Source of the DNA: Bradyrhizobium retamae
GTDB lineage: Bacteria > Pseudomonadota > Alphaproteobacteria > Rhizobiales > Xanthobacteraceae
Direction of reading: 5' to 3'
Assembly: GCF_001440415.1 (NCBI RefSeq)
Contig: NZ_LLYA01000173.1
Span: 1 to 58,392 of the forward strand
Length of the DNA: 58,392 bases
The position numbers were made by a program, and so were the translations under genes. Positions within the stretch are counted from its first letter, which is position 1. Every line of letters starts with the position of its first letter. Below the pieces are notes generated by a model, which searched no databases, was not told the origin of the DNA, and saw only the letters and a program-made list of their open reading frames with translations. Shown here piece after piece: positions 8,608 to 16,741 of the stretch.

Positions 8608-9480
8608 CCGGCCTTCGAGCCCGTTTGATCACAGCCCGGCGTAGTTCCGGATGGCCCCCAGCATCACCCGACGCCTCTGTCCGGCGGAGACCGCAAGGCC
8701 TTGAAGAAGGAGCTCGGCAAGGCGCGGTCGATAACAGGCATTTTGGCCTCGCAGTCGATCAGCAACCTTGTTATGGTCAATCAAGTAAAGCTTGTCCGAC
8801 CTAGTTTCGCGCTCCTGGTTGCTCTGAAGCGCCTACAATGCCGCGCCGTAGCCGCCAGGGCCAAGGCACTGCCATCTGCCAATAGCCTGCGTGAGAGGTG
8901 GACGATGCGCGGCCACTCTGGCCGCAGCAGCCGCAAGGTACTAGCGATATCCTCTGGATGCGGCTCGGCGGAGTCCGGACGAGCATTTGTGAGCCGTTCG
9001 TTGTCATACATAGTGCCGACTCCCCCGTCCCTTCTGACGATCCACCTTTTGCGGGTTGTCTCCTCCCAATCTCAGTTCTGCGGCTGCAAACAGGCGATGC
9101 ATGGTGGCGAGCGGCGTGCACTTAAAGCTATCAAGCTGAAGAAATGGAGAGCTAGTGCTGGGCCGCATGGGAGAGAGCTGTGCCTTTCTCAAGAACGTAC
9201 GTCAGTGTGGCTTGCGACATTTTTTCCGCGACAGGTGGTCGCATTCCTCCGCCTTGATTCCAGCTGTCCAAGTTCTACCTGATTGCAGAGCTAACAATCG
9301 AATCCGGGCCCCTCTGGCGAGGACGCCGCTTAGGTCGGCCAACCTCGTGATGTCGGATCACCTATCCTGCGCCAGACGCGCTGGATCGGCCGACCACAGG
9401 GCCCAAACAATTGCATTCCCTGATCAGGCGATTCAGAGCTCCGGCGCGCATAAGCAGCCTACGTCGAGGAGCAACTTTAT
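8608..9480. other. Stretch with no recognisable gene
   Basis: Both strands hold open frames of 60-190 codons, but none has a recognisable motif or a good ribosome-binding site. The minus frame at 8781-9011 has a run of natural-looking composition (DIASTLRLLRPEWPRIVHLS) that I could not place. I see no RNA gene, repeat or insertion sequence here. Confidence 0.4.
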
Positions 9481-10060
9481 GCCTAGCAGGGAACCGCGTG
9501 CCGATACCCGAGGCGAGATCATCGGGCCTTCCGAGCGTGACCAAAGGGCTGCAGCCGCCCTCGTGACAGCAGGCGCTCTCGTCGCGATTGCCGACAAGCA
9601 GGCAGACACGACGGAACGCAAGGAGTTCATGCGCTACATCAACGATCGGCAGCTCGTGCCCACGATCGCAGAGCCCGACGTCGCCAAATTGTTCGACGAA
9701 CGCGTACGCCGCCTCGAGCAGCCGGACTTTGCGAACGTGGCTATCGAGGCGCTTCGGCCCGTATCAGAACTGTCTCTCGCGCCGGACATCATCGAGCTTG
9801 CGGAGCGAGTGGCCGCAGCGGACCGTTACATGCATTCGCACGAATGGCAGGCGATCAGGCTCATCAGGCTGATCACGATGTCCCTTCCGCAGCCGAAAGT
9901 GATGATTTCCTCGCCCGGATCACCGAGAACTACGCCAGCCCCTCGTGAAGTCGACGAGGACCGCACCTGTCGCGAACCGAACGCGGTGTTGAGGCGCCGA
10001 TCCCGCGTATTCGTGCAGACGTGCTCCCTCACATCATCAACTGATCACAACAAGGAGTAG
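9481..10060 (+). CDS. TerB-family tellurite-resistance-like protein, possible late frameshift
   Basis: The ATG at 9481 follows GAGGAG. Residues 20-140 carry the TerB helical fold: ALVTAGALVAIADKQADTTE, the RQLVPTI segment, EALRPVSELSLAPDIIELAE and AADRYMHSHEWQAIRLIRLI. TerB-like domains bind metal through acidic residues and are found in stress and envelope contexts. After ITMSLPQP the read frame becomes basic and unstructured, while the neighbouring frame gives SDDFLARITENYASP and a stop near 9950, which looks like the natural end. One indel near base 9895 is therefore likely. The downstream TerB/DUF533 gene begins four bases after the read frame ends. Confidence 0.7.
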
Positions 10061-10063
10061 AGA

Positions 10064-10783
10064 ATGGACCCGACTAAACTGCTCGACCAATTCCTCGGCG
10101 GCAATGCGCAGGGAGTGCTGCATCAGACTGGCGGCAAGGCCAGTCAGGCAATGGACCGCATAGGAGGCCTTGGCGGGGTGGCCGGCGGTGCAGCAGCCGG
10201 CGGCCTGCTGGCGCTGCTGCTCAGCAACAAGAAGGCGCGCAAGATGGCAGGTGGTATCGTTGGCTACGGCGGTGCTGCAGCGCTGGGCGCGCTCGCCTAC
10301 AAGGCCTACGAGAACTGGAGGCAAGGCCAGAACGCTGCATCGGCACCGGTCGCTACACCTTCCGAGATCCAGCAGGTCGATCCCGCGTTCCTGCCGGCGG
10401 CCAGCCCCGCCGCGAACGGCCAACCCTTCGAACTCGCGCTGATGCGCGCGATGATTGGCGCCGCCAAAGCCGACGGTCATGTCGACGGGGCGGAGCAGAG
10501 GCTCTTGTTTGAGCATGTCGAAAAGCTCGACCTCGACGCCGAGGCGAAAGCCTTTGTCTTCGATACATTGGCCAGGCCGATCGACATCGGGGACATCGCT
10601 GCCGCCGCGAAGAGCCAGGAACAGGCAGCCGAGCTCTATCTCGCTTCGCGCCTCGCGATCGATCCCGACCAAGCGGCTGAGAAAGCTTATCTGGAAGCAC
10701 TGGCGCATCGGCTGAAGCTGCCAGCTGAGTTGGTCAGCCATCTCGATCGACAGGCCGTAGCCGCGCTGCCGGCACCCGCCTGA
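10064..10783 (+). CDS. DUF533 / TerB family inner-membrane-associated protein (YebE-like)
   Basis: The 239-residue product starts MDPTKLLDQFLGG after an AAGGAGTAGAG ribosome-binding site. A glycine/alanine-rich helical segment GGVAGGAAAGGLLALLLSNKK around residues 38-60 and GGIVGYGGAAALGALAYKAY at about 65-85 form the DUF533 N-terminal part. Residues 120-230 are the TerB-like domain with LMRAMIGAAKADGHVDGAE and DIGDIAAAAKSQEQAAELYL. Family members are induced by envelope or metal stress, but the biochemical role is not settled. It is cotranscribed with the TerB gene upstream. A GCCCGTG/CACGGGC hairpin lies 31 bases after the stop. Confidence 0.88.
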   Translation: MDPTKLLDQFLGGNAQGVLHQTGGKASQAMDRIGGLGGVAGGAAAGGLLALLLSNKKARKMAGGIVGYGGAAALGALAYKAYENWRQGQNAASAPVATPSEIQQVDPAFLPAASPAANGQPFELALMRAMIGAAKADGHVDGAEQRLLFEHVEKLDLDAEAKAFVFDTLARPIDIGDIAAAAKSQEQAAELYLASRLAIDPDQAAEKAYLEALAHRLKLPAELVSHLDRQAVAALPAPA

Positions 10784-10814
10784 GTCAACGTCGAGGCAGG
10801 CGCCTAAATTAATC

Positions 10815-10838
10815 GCCCGTGCCGAACTCGTCACGGGC
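10815..10838 (+). terminator. Hairpin downstream of the TerB-DUF533 pair
   Basis: GCCCGTG at 10815-10821 pairs with CACGGGC at 10832-10838 over a ten-base loop, 31 bases after the DUF533 stop. No clear T-run follows, so a terminator role is tentative. The following 280 bases to the HU gene hold nothing I recognise. Confidence 0.35.
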
Positions 10839-11124
10839 CGACTGCGCCGTTCTCGGCCCATGCCGGCGGCGCGCCTGAGTCATTAGGAAGTTGCGCTGCT
10901 GCAAAAGGAGAAGCGGCCGTTCACCCAGGGCCCTATTTTCCGGTCAGACAAAAAAAGACAAAAGGCACGCGGGCATTACACCGCATGGCCTTTGCGAGAC
11001 TATCCCCCTAGACTCTCTAGAGATTCCGTCTTGGACGCATAGAGTGTGGGTGGAGGTGCCTTCTAGGGTGTGATGGAAGCACCCAGAGTTCAGGCGAACG
11101 AACACGGCCTTAACCAACTCCGCT

Positions 11125-11421
11125 TCAAACAGCGTCTTTAGCAACCTTCAGGGGTGACGCCTTGACCGACTTGCTGGCCGGCTTGGCCGCGAACTCCATA
11201 GGCTCCTTCGTAAAAGGATTTACACCGCTGCGGGCTTCAGTAGCAGGCTTGTTCACGACCGACATTTTGACGAAACCGGGAATGACGAACTCGCCAGATT
11301 CATTCAGCTCCTTATAGCCTACAATCGCCATCTGCTCGATGACGGCCTTTACGTCTCCCTTGGAAACCTGTGTTCCGTCTGCAATTGCATCAATCAACTG
11401 GTTCTTGGTCATCTTGGCCAT
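11125..11421 (-). CDS. HU family DNA-binding protein
   Basis: The 98-residue product starts MAKMTKNQLIDAIADGTQVS and has the HU fold: two N-terminal helices, a dimer core ending in FVIPGFVKMSVVNKPATEAR, and the NPFTKEPMEF beta-arm tip that intercalates into DNA. A short lysine-rich tail (KPASKSVKASPLKVAKDAV) follows, longer than in E. coli HU and common in rhizobial variants. HU proteins bend and compact DNA. The gene stands alone. Given the repeats and integration relics around it, an island-borne HU paralogue is plausible, but the sequence does not prove that. Confidence 0.93.
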   Translation of the reverse strand: MAKMTKNQLIDAIADGTQVSKGDVKAVIEQMAIVGYKELNESGEFVIPGFVKMSVVNKPATEARSGVNPFTKEPMEFAAKPASKSVKASPLKVAKDAV

Positions 11422-11466
11422 GATGGATTCCTTTGCGAAGGCTCAGAACAATTTAAAGCGCATGAG

Positions 11467-11604
11467 CTACGCGGAGTGCGTCACTCTATCTAAAGCGCGA
11501 CAAAGCCACGCAGCTCGCTTCTCGTTCATGCCTATGGTCATGAAGTCACCGGGCTTAAAACCCATCGAGGCGTAAAACGCAAGGAGCAGCTCGGCGTGTT
11601 CCAT
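11467..11604 (-). CDS. Very small hypothetical protein (45 aa)
   Basis: The frame starts MEHAELLLAFYASMGFKPGD and ends in RAAWLCRALDRVTHSA. The composition is natural and the start follows an in-frame stop, but the ribosome-binding site is weak. It lies upstream of the HU gene in the same direction. No family is recognised. Confidence 0.3.
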   Translation of the reverse strand: MEHAELLLAFYASMGFKPGDFMTIGMNEKRAAWLCRALDRVTHSA

Positions 11605-12304
11605 ACCTGGCTTCTACTCACCTACGCTTTCCTTTGATTGAACCATCGCCCAAATCTCCGCTTCGAACGAATGGCCCACAGGCGCGGCAATGCAACTTAC
11701 TGCAGGTACCGTTGCGCGTGCTAGGCGAACCGAAGGGATTACACGGTACGTGTCAAATCGCTTCTCTTAGGGCCTAGCAAACTGATCGAATGATGTTGCC
11801 CGTTGGCACTAGCTGATACAGCTCTTCCCCGAACGTCCGCATTGCGCCGATATTGTTGAACACTTTCTTCAGGATGGCCGACGAAACTCTTAAGCGCGCT
11901 GGTGCGTTTGGCTTGCGACGATGCGAGGGATCCACATCGATCCACACAACAGCGGCCGGAGCTCTCGTACCAGCGCCTGAAGTGGCTCGTAGCTCAAAAA
12001 GATAACTAATGGAATCACTTGGCGACGCTTTCCGAGTTGCTCACCTTCTTTGGGTCATCTTTGCAACAAGGTCACTGAATGACTTGCAGGACTGCTTGGC
12101 AAGATCGCTGTACAGAACGCCAATCGATGAAGTGGATATCTTCCGGGCTGCAAGCGCCGGTTTAGGATCCCGGCATGCTCCACGCCCTCGATGGCCGTGT
12201 GCGGATCTGGGAAGACCGCTGGTGAATCCGAGGCGGGCCCTTAGGCGACCCCACGTGCGTTGGGGCCGTGAGACCGGGGCGACGACGAACGCGGAGCTCT
12301 AACC
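11605..12304. other. Non-coding or decayed stretch
   Basis: On the minus strand between about 12005 and 11770, two frames carry natural-looking pieces in order: SYEPLQALVRELRPLLCG, then after a frame change RVSSAILKKVFNNIGAMRTF ending in NIIRSVC. This could be a decayed gene, but I recognise no family. The rest shows no RNA gene or repeat. Confidence 0.3.
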
Positions 12305-12655
12305 ATGAGCACTATTCCTCTTCACCTTCAAAGAAAGTTTGAGCAGCGGTGGGCCGCTAGATTCGTCTCGCCGCTCGCACCGACCCAAAAGCACCGACTT
12401 GAAAGGTACGGTCAACGACTTGCCGCGGCCCGCAAAAGCAAAAGAGCAAAAAGACGCGCGACGAAATTCTCAAGACGCTTTACAATGAAGTTGAGCGGAG
12501 CCCGAGTCGGTAGCCTCTTCGGCAGCCACCAATTCCTTAGGCAAGGCCGCGCCGAAAATCACGCTCCGCTGTTTCCATCAGCCCGGCCACCAACTCTTCC
12601 GGCACTCCGTCGACCGCAGCATCTTGATAGACTTCGGAGTCGACTGAATAAGTGA
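12305..12655 (+). CDS. Small basic conserved protein, probably frameshifted at its 3' end
   Basis: The ATG at 12305 opens MSTIPLHLQRKFEQRWAARF, the start of a small hypothetical protein I have seen repeatedly in Bradyrhizobium. Residues 1-45 look conserved. After a purine-rich run (RKSKRAKRR) the read frame becomes unlike any protein and runs into the oppositely oriented gene at 12537-12770. The neighbouring frame reads TRDEILKTLYNEVERSPSR and stops at 12513, which avoids the overlap. One indel in the A-rich run near 12440 would explain both facts. The function is unknown. Confidence 0.5.
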   Translation: MSTIPLHLQRKFEQRWAARFVSPLAPTQKHRLERYGQRLAAARKSKRAKRRATKFSRRFTMKLSGARVGSLFGSHQFLRQGRAENHAPLFPSARPPTLPALRRPQHLDRLRSRLNK

Positions 12656-12770
12656 AGCGATTTGCCGGGATGCCCTCGACGAAAATGCGAACCTTCCAAC
12701 CGTTTAACGTCGGGATCGCGCGAACTTCGTAGACTTTGCCGCCGTGCTCGAAGGTCGTAGCCTTATGCAT
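12537..12770 (-). CDS. Small conserved hypothetical protein (77 aa)
   Basis: I chose the ATG at 12770 (preceded by GGAGAG) over the longer frame from 12815. The product begins MHKATTFEHGGKVYEVRAI and continues with a short beta-rich segment GWKVRIFVEGIPANRFTYSV and a C-terminal helix ELVAGLMETAERDFRRGL. It looks like a compact single domain of two or three strands plus a helix. Related proteins are common in Bradyrhizobium. No role is known, and no partner is evident. Confidence 0.6.
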   Translation of the reverse strand: MHKATTFEHGGKVYEVRAIPTLNGWKVRIFVEGIPANRFTYSVDSEVYQDAAVDGVPEELVAGLMETAERDFRRGLA

Positions 12771-12865
12771 CCCACTCTCCAACTGCCATGGCGGGCACCG
12801 CGCAAAACGCACCAAGCTCCCCAGTGGGGAATCGCCAAATCGGCAAGATCAGGCCGGCTTTTTGC

Positions 12866-13090
12866 CTAAAGCCTGACCCCATCGCACGACGGAAGACCCA
12901 GCGTCCCGCGAAGATGGGTGACAGAGGCCTTCCCTAGATCCTGGAAGCTCAGCAGGATTTCGTCCGACGTCTCGCGCACTTCCCCGACCGTTTTCAGGCC
13001 GGCGGCCGCCAACACGTTGCGAATTCGTGCCGGAAATTCATCATTGCTGATCGGCGTATCGTCCGGTAGCTCTGGCGTCGGATCGAGCAT
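12866..13090 (-). CDS. Small helix-hairpin-helix protein resembling RNA polymerase alpha CTD
   Basis: The 74-residue product from ATG 13090 has FPARIRNVLAAAGLKTVGEV followed by EILLSFQDLGKASVTHLRGT. This matches the RNA polymerase alpha-subunit C-terminal domain, where successive helix-hairpin-helix units contact UP-element DNA. The conserved LGxxSVxxLRxxLG pattern is present as LGKASVTHLRGTLG. The full alpha subunit is not here, so this is a stand-alone domain that could bind DNA. It begins seven bases after the end of the 63-aa gene upstream, so the two are probably cotranscribed. Confidence 0.72.
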   Translation of the reverse strand: MLDPTPELPDDTPISNDEFPARIRNVLAAAGLKTVGEVRETSDEILLSFQDLGKASVTHLRGTLGLPSCDGVRL

Positions 13091-13097
13091 GTTCGGC

Positions 13098-13289
13098 TCA
13101 CTTTCCCTTCGCCTTGGCTGCATCTCGCGCAAGCCGTTCCGCCTTCAATCGTTCGCGATTTTTGTGAAAGGTCTCTTGCGCCTTCTCGTTATCAGTCAGC
13201 GCTTTTGCTGCTTCAGTGGTTTTGAAGTGCTTGTTCGCTTCTCGACCTGCCGCAGAAATACCAGAATTTGAAAACGTCCTTTTGCTCAT
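13098..13289 (-). CDS. Small charged protein (63 aa), first gene of a pair
   Basis: A good ribosome-binding site (GGAGGCGATAAG) precedes MSKRTFSNSGISAAGREANK. The rest is a lysine- and glutamate-rich helix, EKAQETFHKNRERLKAERLA. It has no transmembrane segment. It is likely a small helical, possibly nucleic-acid-associated protein, cotranscribed with the alpha-CTD-like gene seven bases downstream. The family is known to me only as a Bradyrhizobium hypothetical. Confidence 0.6.
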   Translation of the reverse strand: MSKRTFSNSGISAAGREANKHFKTTEAAKALTDNEKAQETFHKNRERLKAERLARDAAKAKGK

Positions 13290-13355
13290 CTTATCGCCTC
13301 CACATTGGCGACACTCGTTTCGTCTTGCACACCGACGCGCGACCAGCGTCGAGCC

Positions 13356-13538
13356 TTAGCGGGCAGCGTAAGTTGCGGGATCCGAGCCTTCTGGCAGTGG
13401 TGCCTTTTTTAATAATTCCTCGGCCCATTCTTCGATGGTTTGCCGCTCGCTTTTATTCCAGCGCGGGACGTCGGCGCCGCGCTGTAGGCGGTCAGTCATC
13501 TCGTTAGCGATCTTAGCGTGGTGCTGTCTCTCCGGCAT
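13356..13538 (-). CDS. Small hypothetical protein (60 aa)
   Basis: The ATG at 13538 is preceded by AGGAGG at ideal spacing, which sets the start against the longer frame from 13637. The product MPERQHHAKIANEMTDRLQR is followed by KSERQTIEEWAEELLKKAPL and an SDPATYAAR end. It is a helical, soluble-looking protein. It lies upstream of the 63-aa gene in the same direction with a gap of 66 bases. Confidence 0.55.
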   Translation of the reverse strand: MPERQHHAKIANEMTDRLQRGADVPRWNKSERQTIEEWAEELLKKAPLPEGSDPATYAAR

Positions 13539-14142
13539 GTGATGACCTCCTGCGGGGCGGTCATCTTTTTTCCCGAAGCAATGGTGCGCACTGAAAACGT
13601 CCAGAAACGAATGGATTGGCAGATCAGTGTGATGCAACGTAAATTGGGGCGGAAGCTTAGCTTATGCTACGAGCACTGCCGCCATTGACCAAAGCGCGGC
13701 ATCCCATTCTCTTAATCGAACCTGGTCCATTTCCATCTTCGACATTGACACGTCTCCGATGATTCGAACGCCGTAGCCTGATTTTGGTTCCGATCGAGCG
13801 TCCAGCCAAACAAAAAGACGCATTCGGGCGGTCCTGCTTTGAAAGCAGCTACCCCTCGGCTAACCTACTACTTTTTGATTGCTTATGGCGCGCTCTCGAT
13901 TTGCTGCGTCATTCTTCAGCGCTGCGCTATAGACTTCGCTGAGCTGCCGGTCGATCGCCGCGAGTTTTGGACTGCTGCACCCCTAGTTTCATTCCCGCTT
14001 GCGACGGCGATAACGCGTTCGATGTCATCGCCGCGCACAGCTATGGTCGCTTCTTTCGCGATGCATTCGGCCAAGAGTTTTATCTTCGCCGTCCTTCCCG
14101 CTGGCTTTACTGTCGCCGCCGAATATTGATGTTTGTTGGCTC
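13539..14142. other. Mostly non-coding stretch with weak frames
   Basis: A plus-strand frame at 13839-14129 (TTG start) has a membrane-like segment YYFLIAYGALSICCVILQRC but no good ribosome-binding site. The minus strand near 13660-13750 holds a 29-codon frame ending in WDAALWSMAAVLVA. Neither is convincing. No RNA gene or repeat is seen. Confidence 0.3.
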
Positions 14143-14604
14143 ATGGAACGTGAGCCATCTATGCCGCTCTTCGTCGCAGATATCGTCCCCGACATTCCAG
14201 ATCGATTTTGGAAGATACCCTACGACATTGCCCACGACCGCGACTCGGCGACGCTGATGGGAATTGAAACCGGCGCCAATTGTCAAAACTTTGCCTACGA
14301 ATTGCTACGGCACTTTGGCCGGCAGGTACCCTATTTCCGATCAAGCAATTTATGGGACGATACCGAGCACACGATCACCGTTGATCAATATCAGCCGCTT
14401 GATCTCCTGCTCTTTAGTCCAACCCACAATGCCTGGGGTGCGCATGTTGCTGTCCACGTTGGCAACGATCGAGCGATCCATTTAAGTCGCCGGGTCGGCC
14501 TCGCCGCTGTATGGCCACTCGCTCAGTTCGCAGAATATCCGCAGTACCGGGTCCTGCTTGGCGGAAAGCGAGCCTTGTTCACCAACTCGGATCGCTCTTT
14601 TTGA
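14143..14604 (+). CDS. NlpC/P60-like cysteine hydrolase or amidase
   Basis: The 153-residue product has the order expected of a circularly compact NlpC/P60 or CHAP-like domain: a cysteine in ETGANCQNFAYELLRHFG at about residue 46, a strand DLLLFSPTHNAWGAHVAVHV with the candidate histidine at about 100, and DRAIHLSRRVGLAAVWPL. These Cys and His positions would form the catalytic pair that cuts amide or peptide bonds, often in cell-wall peptides. There is no signal peptide, so it would be cytoplasmic. The start could also be ATG 14161. No partner genes adjoin it. Confidence 0.6.
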   Translation: MEREPSMPLFVADIVPDIPDRFWKIPYDIAHDRDSATLMGIETGANCQNFAYELLRHFGRQVPYFRSSNLWDDTEHTITVDQYQPLDLLLFSPTHNAWGAHVAVHVGNDRAIHLSRRVGLAAVWPLAQFAEYPQYRVLLGGKRALFTNSDRSF

Positions 14605-15007
14605 TTTCCGTGGCGAATTCCGGGATGGGTCAAACTGCAAAATGCTCAAACTGACATGGTGGTATGCCTCAGACCCAAACCCCACATTGGGATTAGCGGC
14701 AGGAACCGTTACGGTAAGCTTGCACCGGCTGCATTGACCATGCGACACTTGATCTATCTGCCCGACCCTCGGGGAACGTACGCCTCTCGCGGAGCGAACC
14801 GGCTCCGGCCAACGGCTGCGTCCCTGCTCTGGTCGCCGCGTATAGAGCCCGGGGCTGATGATGCTGCTGCTGATGATGATGAGCATGATCGGCGCGGAAT
14901 ACGCACCGCCGCGCGAGCGCGACGGTAGATGCGGTTTGATGGGCTTGGCTAAGCGACAGGCCTCCGTTCGCCACAACCGCCCGATCTAAGTTTCGGACCC
15001 AGACCAA
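14605..15007. other. Stretch without a convincing gene
   Basis: Frames on both strands are open across this segment because of its GC content. A short plus frame at about 14857 starts MMLLLMMMSMIGAEYAPPR, which could be a tiny peptide, but it has no clear ribosome-binding site. Nothing else is recognised before the direct repeat that starts at 15008. Confidence 0.3.
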
Positions 15008-15125
15008 GCGCACCAGTTTCGCACCAGAAACGAGCTCACCAAAGCACAATGAACGCGGTCGAACGTTAACGAAAATGCAGAAATCAACGATCGCGTCCTT
15101 TATCCTGCCGCTCATAACGGTCTGG
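15008..15125 (+). repeat. Imperfect direct repeat, left copy, ending in tRNA anticodon arm
   Basis: This segment pairs with 16358-16474. Shared blocks in the same order are CACC-GTTTCGCACCAGAA-type sequence, GAACGCGATCGAA-like sequence, ATGCAGAAATCAACGA and CTGCCGCTCATAACGGTCTGG (20 of 21 bases in the last block). The left copy continues into a tRNA T-arm and acceptor end; the right copy does not. A third CGCACCAGAAACG motif lies at 15204-15216. Confidence 0.6.
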
Positions 15126-15155
15126 TTGCAGGTTCGAATCCTGCCGGGCCCACCA
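15105..15155 (+). tRNA. Partial tRNA, 3' half only, CAT anticodon (Met or Ile2 type)
   Basis: The anticodon loop CTCATAA lies at 15111-15117, the T-arm GCAGG-TTCGAAT-CCTGC at 15128-15144, and the acceptor strand CGGGCCC plus A and CCA at 15145-15155. The 5' half, with acceptor strand and D-arm, is absent upstream, and the 5' side of the anticodon stem no longer pairs fully. It cannot fold as a tRNA. 3' tRNA fragments whose homology starts in the anticodon arm are typical scars of tyrosine-integrase elements. Whether the parent was initiator, elongator or Ile2 is undecided. Confidence 0.75.
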
Positions 15156-15185
15156 AGTAATCAAAGACTTGGTCGGTACAGTTCG

Positions 15186-15209
15186 GCTGTTCCGCTGAGC
15201 TACCGCACC
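15186..15209 (-). other. tRNA 5'-half-like sequence on the opposite strand
   Basis: Read on the minus strand, GGTGCGGTAGCTCAGCGG is followed by AACAGC. This resembles an acceptor strand plus D-arm (the TAGCTCAG motif), but the D-stem is imperfect and no anticodon arm follows. It may be a decayed 5' half or chance. Confidence 0.3.
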
Positions 15210-15363
15210 AGAAACGACGCGTGTTGTCGCTCCGCGCTCTTCTTCAGCGGTCATCAAGGTACGACATTCGATCTGACTACGGTCTCTCCTTCTCGATCGT
15301 AGATTCGGCGGGGTTATCGCACAAACCATCCAAGCAAAACCGGTGTCCACCTTGCAGAACACC

Positions 15364-16158
15364 TTAATGATCGACCCGGTACAGGTGCCATCGCTCCGGC
15401 ACGCCTTTCAGTCGGTGAACGCCGCGATCCTTGAAGCGGATTCCCGACTGTGACATCAGCTCCTTGACCGTGCTCGAGACCAGGACCTCGCCGGCACGCG
15501 CTTTCGCGGCGACGCGCGCGCCGATGTGAAACGCGAGACCGACCACCTCGGCCCCGCTCACTTTGTATTCGCCCGCATGCAGCCCCACCCTGATCTCCAG
15601 CCCCAGCGTGCGCACGGCCTCGCGGATCGCGGTCGCGCAACGGACCCCGGCAGCGGGCGCCTCGAACGTCGCGAGTAGTCCGTCCCCCGTGGTCACGACT
15701 TCCTTTCCGCGCAAGGTCTTCAGCTCTCTGCGGACGGCGGCGAAATAGTGACTCATCACCTGCGTCCAGCGGGCATCGCCGAGCCGCGCGGCTTTTTCGG
15801 TGGACCGGACGATATCGACAAACAGGATCGTGGCGAGCGCCTGTTCGAGTTCGGCGCCACCGCCGGCGGATCGGCGCCGGATCGCAATAGGTCCCGCCAG
15901 CGGTTCATAGCGATGGTTGCGTCGCCGCGCGATCGCGGCTTTTGCATAGTCTTTGGCACGCTGCGCCGTGCCGCAATGAATTGTTTTCACCCTTGGCGGA
16001 AGCGTCCAGTAAACCTTTCGCCCATCTCCGGCGCCATGGACCTCCACGGCGCCCCACTTCAGGAAAACCGCCGAGCCAACCCGTCGAACACACCATGCCT
16101 TTGACGTGTATCCGGAAACGTTCGACTGATGGAGTCCGATGCGAAGGAACTTGGGCAT
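15364..16158 (-). CDS. Class III adenylate/guanylate cyclase with N-terminal WGR-like domain
   Basis: Residues 1-90 resemble a WGR domain, with VFLKWGAVEVHG followed by an aromatic/basic segment and KDYAKAAIARRRNHRYEPL. Residues 105-264 are a class III cyclase domain: ATILFVDIVRSTEKAARLGD carries the first metal aspartate (D115) and VVTTGDGLLATFEAP the second (D159). These enzymes make cAMP or cGMP from the nucleotide triphosphate as dimers. WGR domains are known from nucleic-acid or PARP-like contexts, so the pairing is unusual to my eye. No membrane segment is present. The gene lies between two imperfect direct repeats with a tRNA fragment and may have travelled with them. Confidence 0.85.
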   Translation of the reverse strand: MPKFLRIGLHQSNVSGYTSKAWCVRRVGSAVFLKWGAVEVHGAGDGRKVYWTLPPRVKTIHCGTAQRAKDYAKAAIARRRNHRYEPLAGPIAIRRRSAGGGAELEQALATILFVDIVRSTEKAARLGDARWTQVMSHYFAAVRRELKTLRGKEVVTTGDGLLATFEAPAAGVRCATAIREAVRTLGLEIRVGLHAGEYKVSGAEVVGLAFHIGARVAAKARAGEVLVSSTVKELMSQSGIRFKDRGVHRLKGVPERWHLYRVDH

Positions 16159-16357
16159 GAACGTGCGGCCAATCGAAAGACCGTTTGGGCGTATCTAGGG
16201 TAAAGCGTAGTCGTACATTCCTGCGTTGGCAACCGTACTCCCGATCGAAGATTCAAAGCGGAAAGGCCCAGCTTGAGCAGACGATTTCTGCATAGCGTCC
16301 GACGAGCTGTTTGGGCCACATTATGCGGGACCACAGGCTCCACGGTTTAGCGGCGGA

Positions 16358-16474
16358 CCGCACCGGTTCGCACCAGAAGCGGCCCGAACGAACGCAACGA
16401 ACACGATCGAATCTGAATGAAGATGCAAGAAATCAACGAACCTGATCGATGCTCTGCCGCTCATAACGTTCTGG
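16358..16474 (+). repeat. Imperfect direct repeat, right copy
   Basis: This is the partner of 15008-15125, with ATGCAAGAAATCAACGA and CTGCCGCTCATAACGTTCTGG in the same order. Homology to the tRNA stops just after the anticodon arm, so this copy looks like the far boundary of the 1.2-kb segment that carries the cyclase gene. Confidence 0.55.
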
Positions 16475-16741
16475 CACCACCCTTCCCGAGTCGCCAGTTT
16501 GCCGAACTTCCGCCACGCTCTGATAAACGGGGCGGGGGGATCGTCCTGGAAATGCTTCCAACACCTTACTCTTTCGGGGAGTTCGGCTTTGAGCGATCTC
16601 GTTCCGTGCAGCCGTCGATTTTGTCTTCGATTTTGACCCAGCTCTACCTCTCGTTACGACGACATGGATATCACACCACTGCTTGCTTGACCGGGAATCG
16701 CAACTCAGATTCGATGCCGCTTTCCCGCACGGAGGACAGCC

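Noticed and set aside
8781..9011. 76-codon minus-strand frame with natural-looking composition
   Set aside because: It has no ribosome-binding site and no recognised family; left in the gap entry.
15084..15362. Open frame of 92 codons on the minus strand across the tRNA fragment
   Set aside because: Its WWARQDSNLQPDRYE part is the well-known false translation of a tRNA 3' end; no gene.
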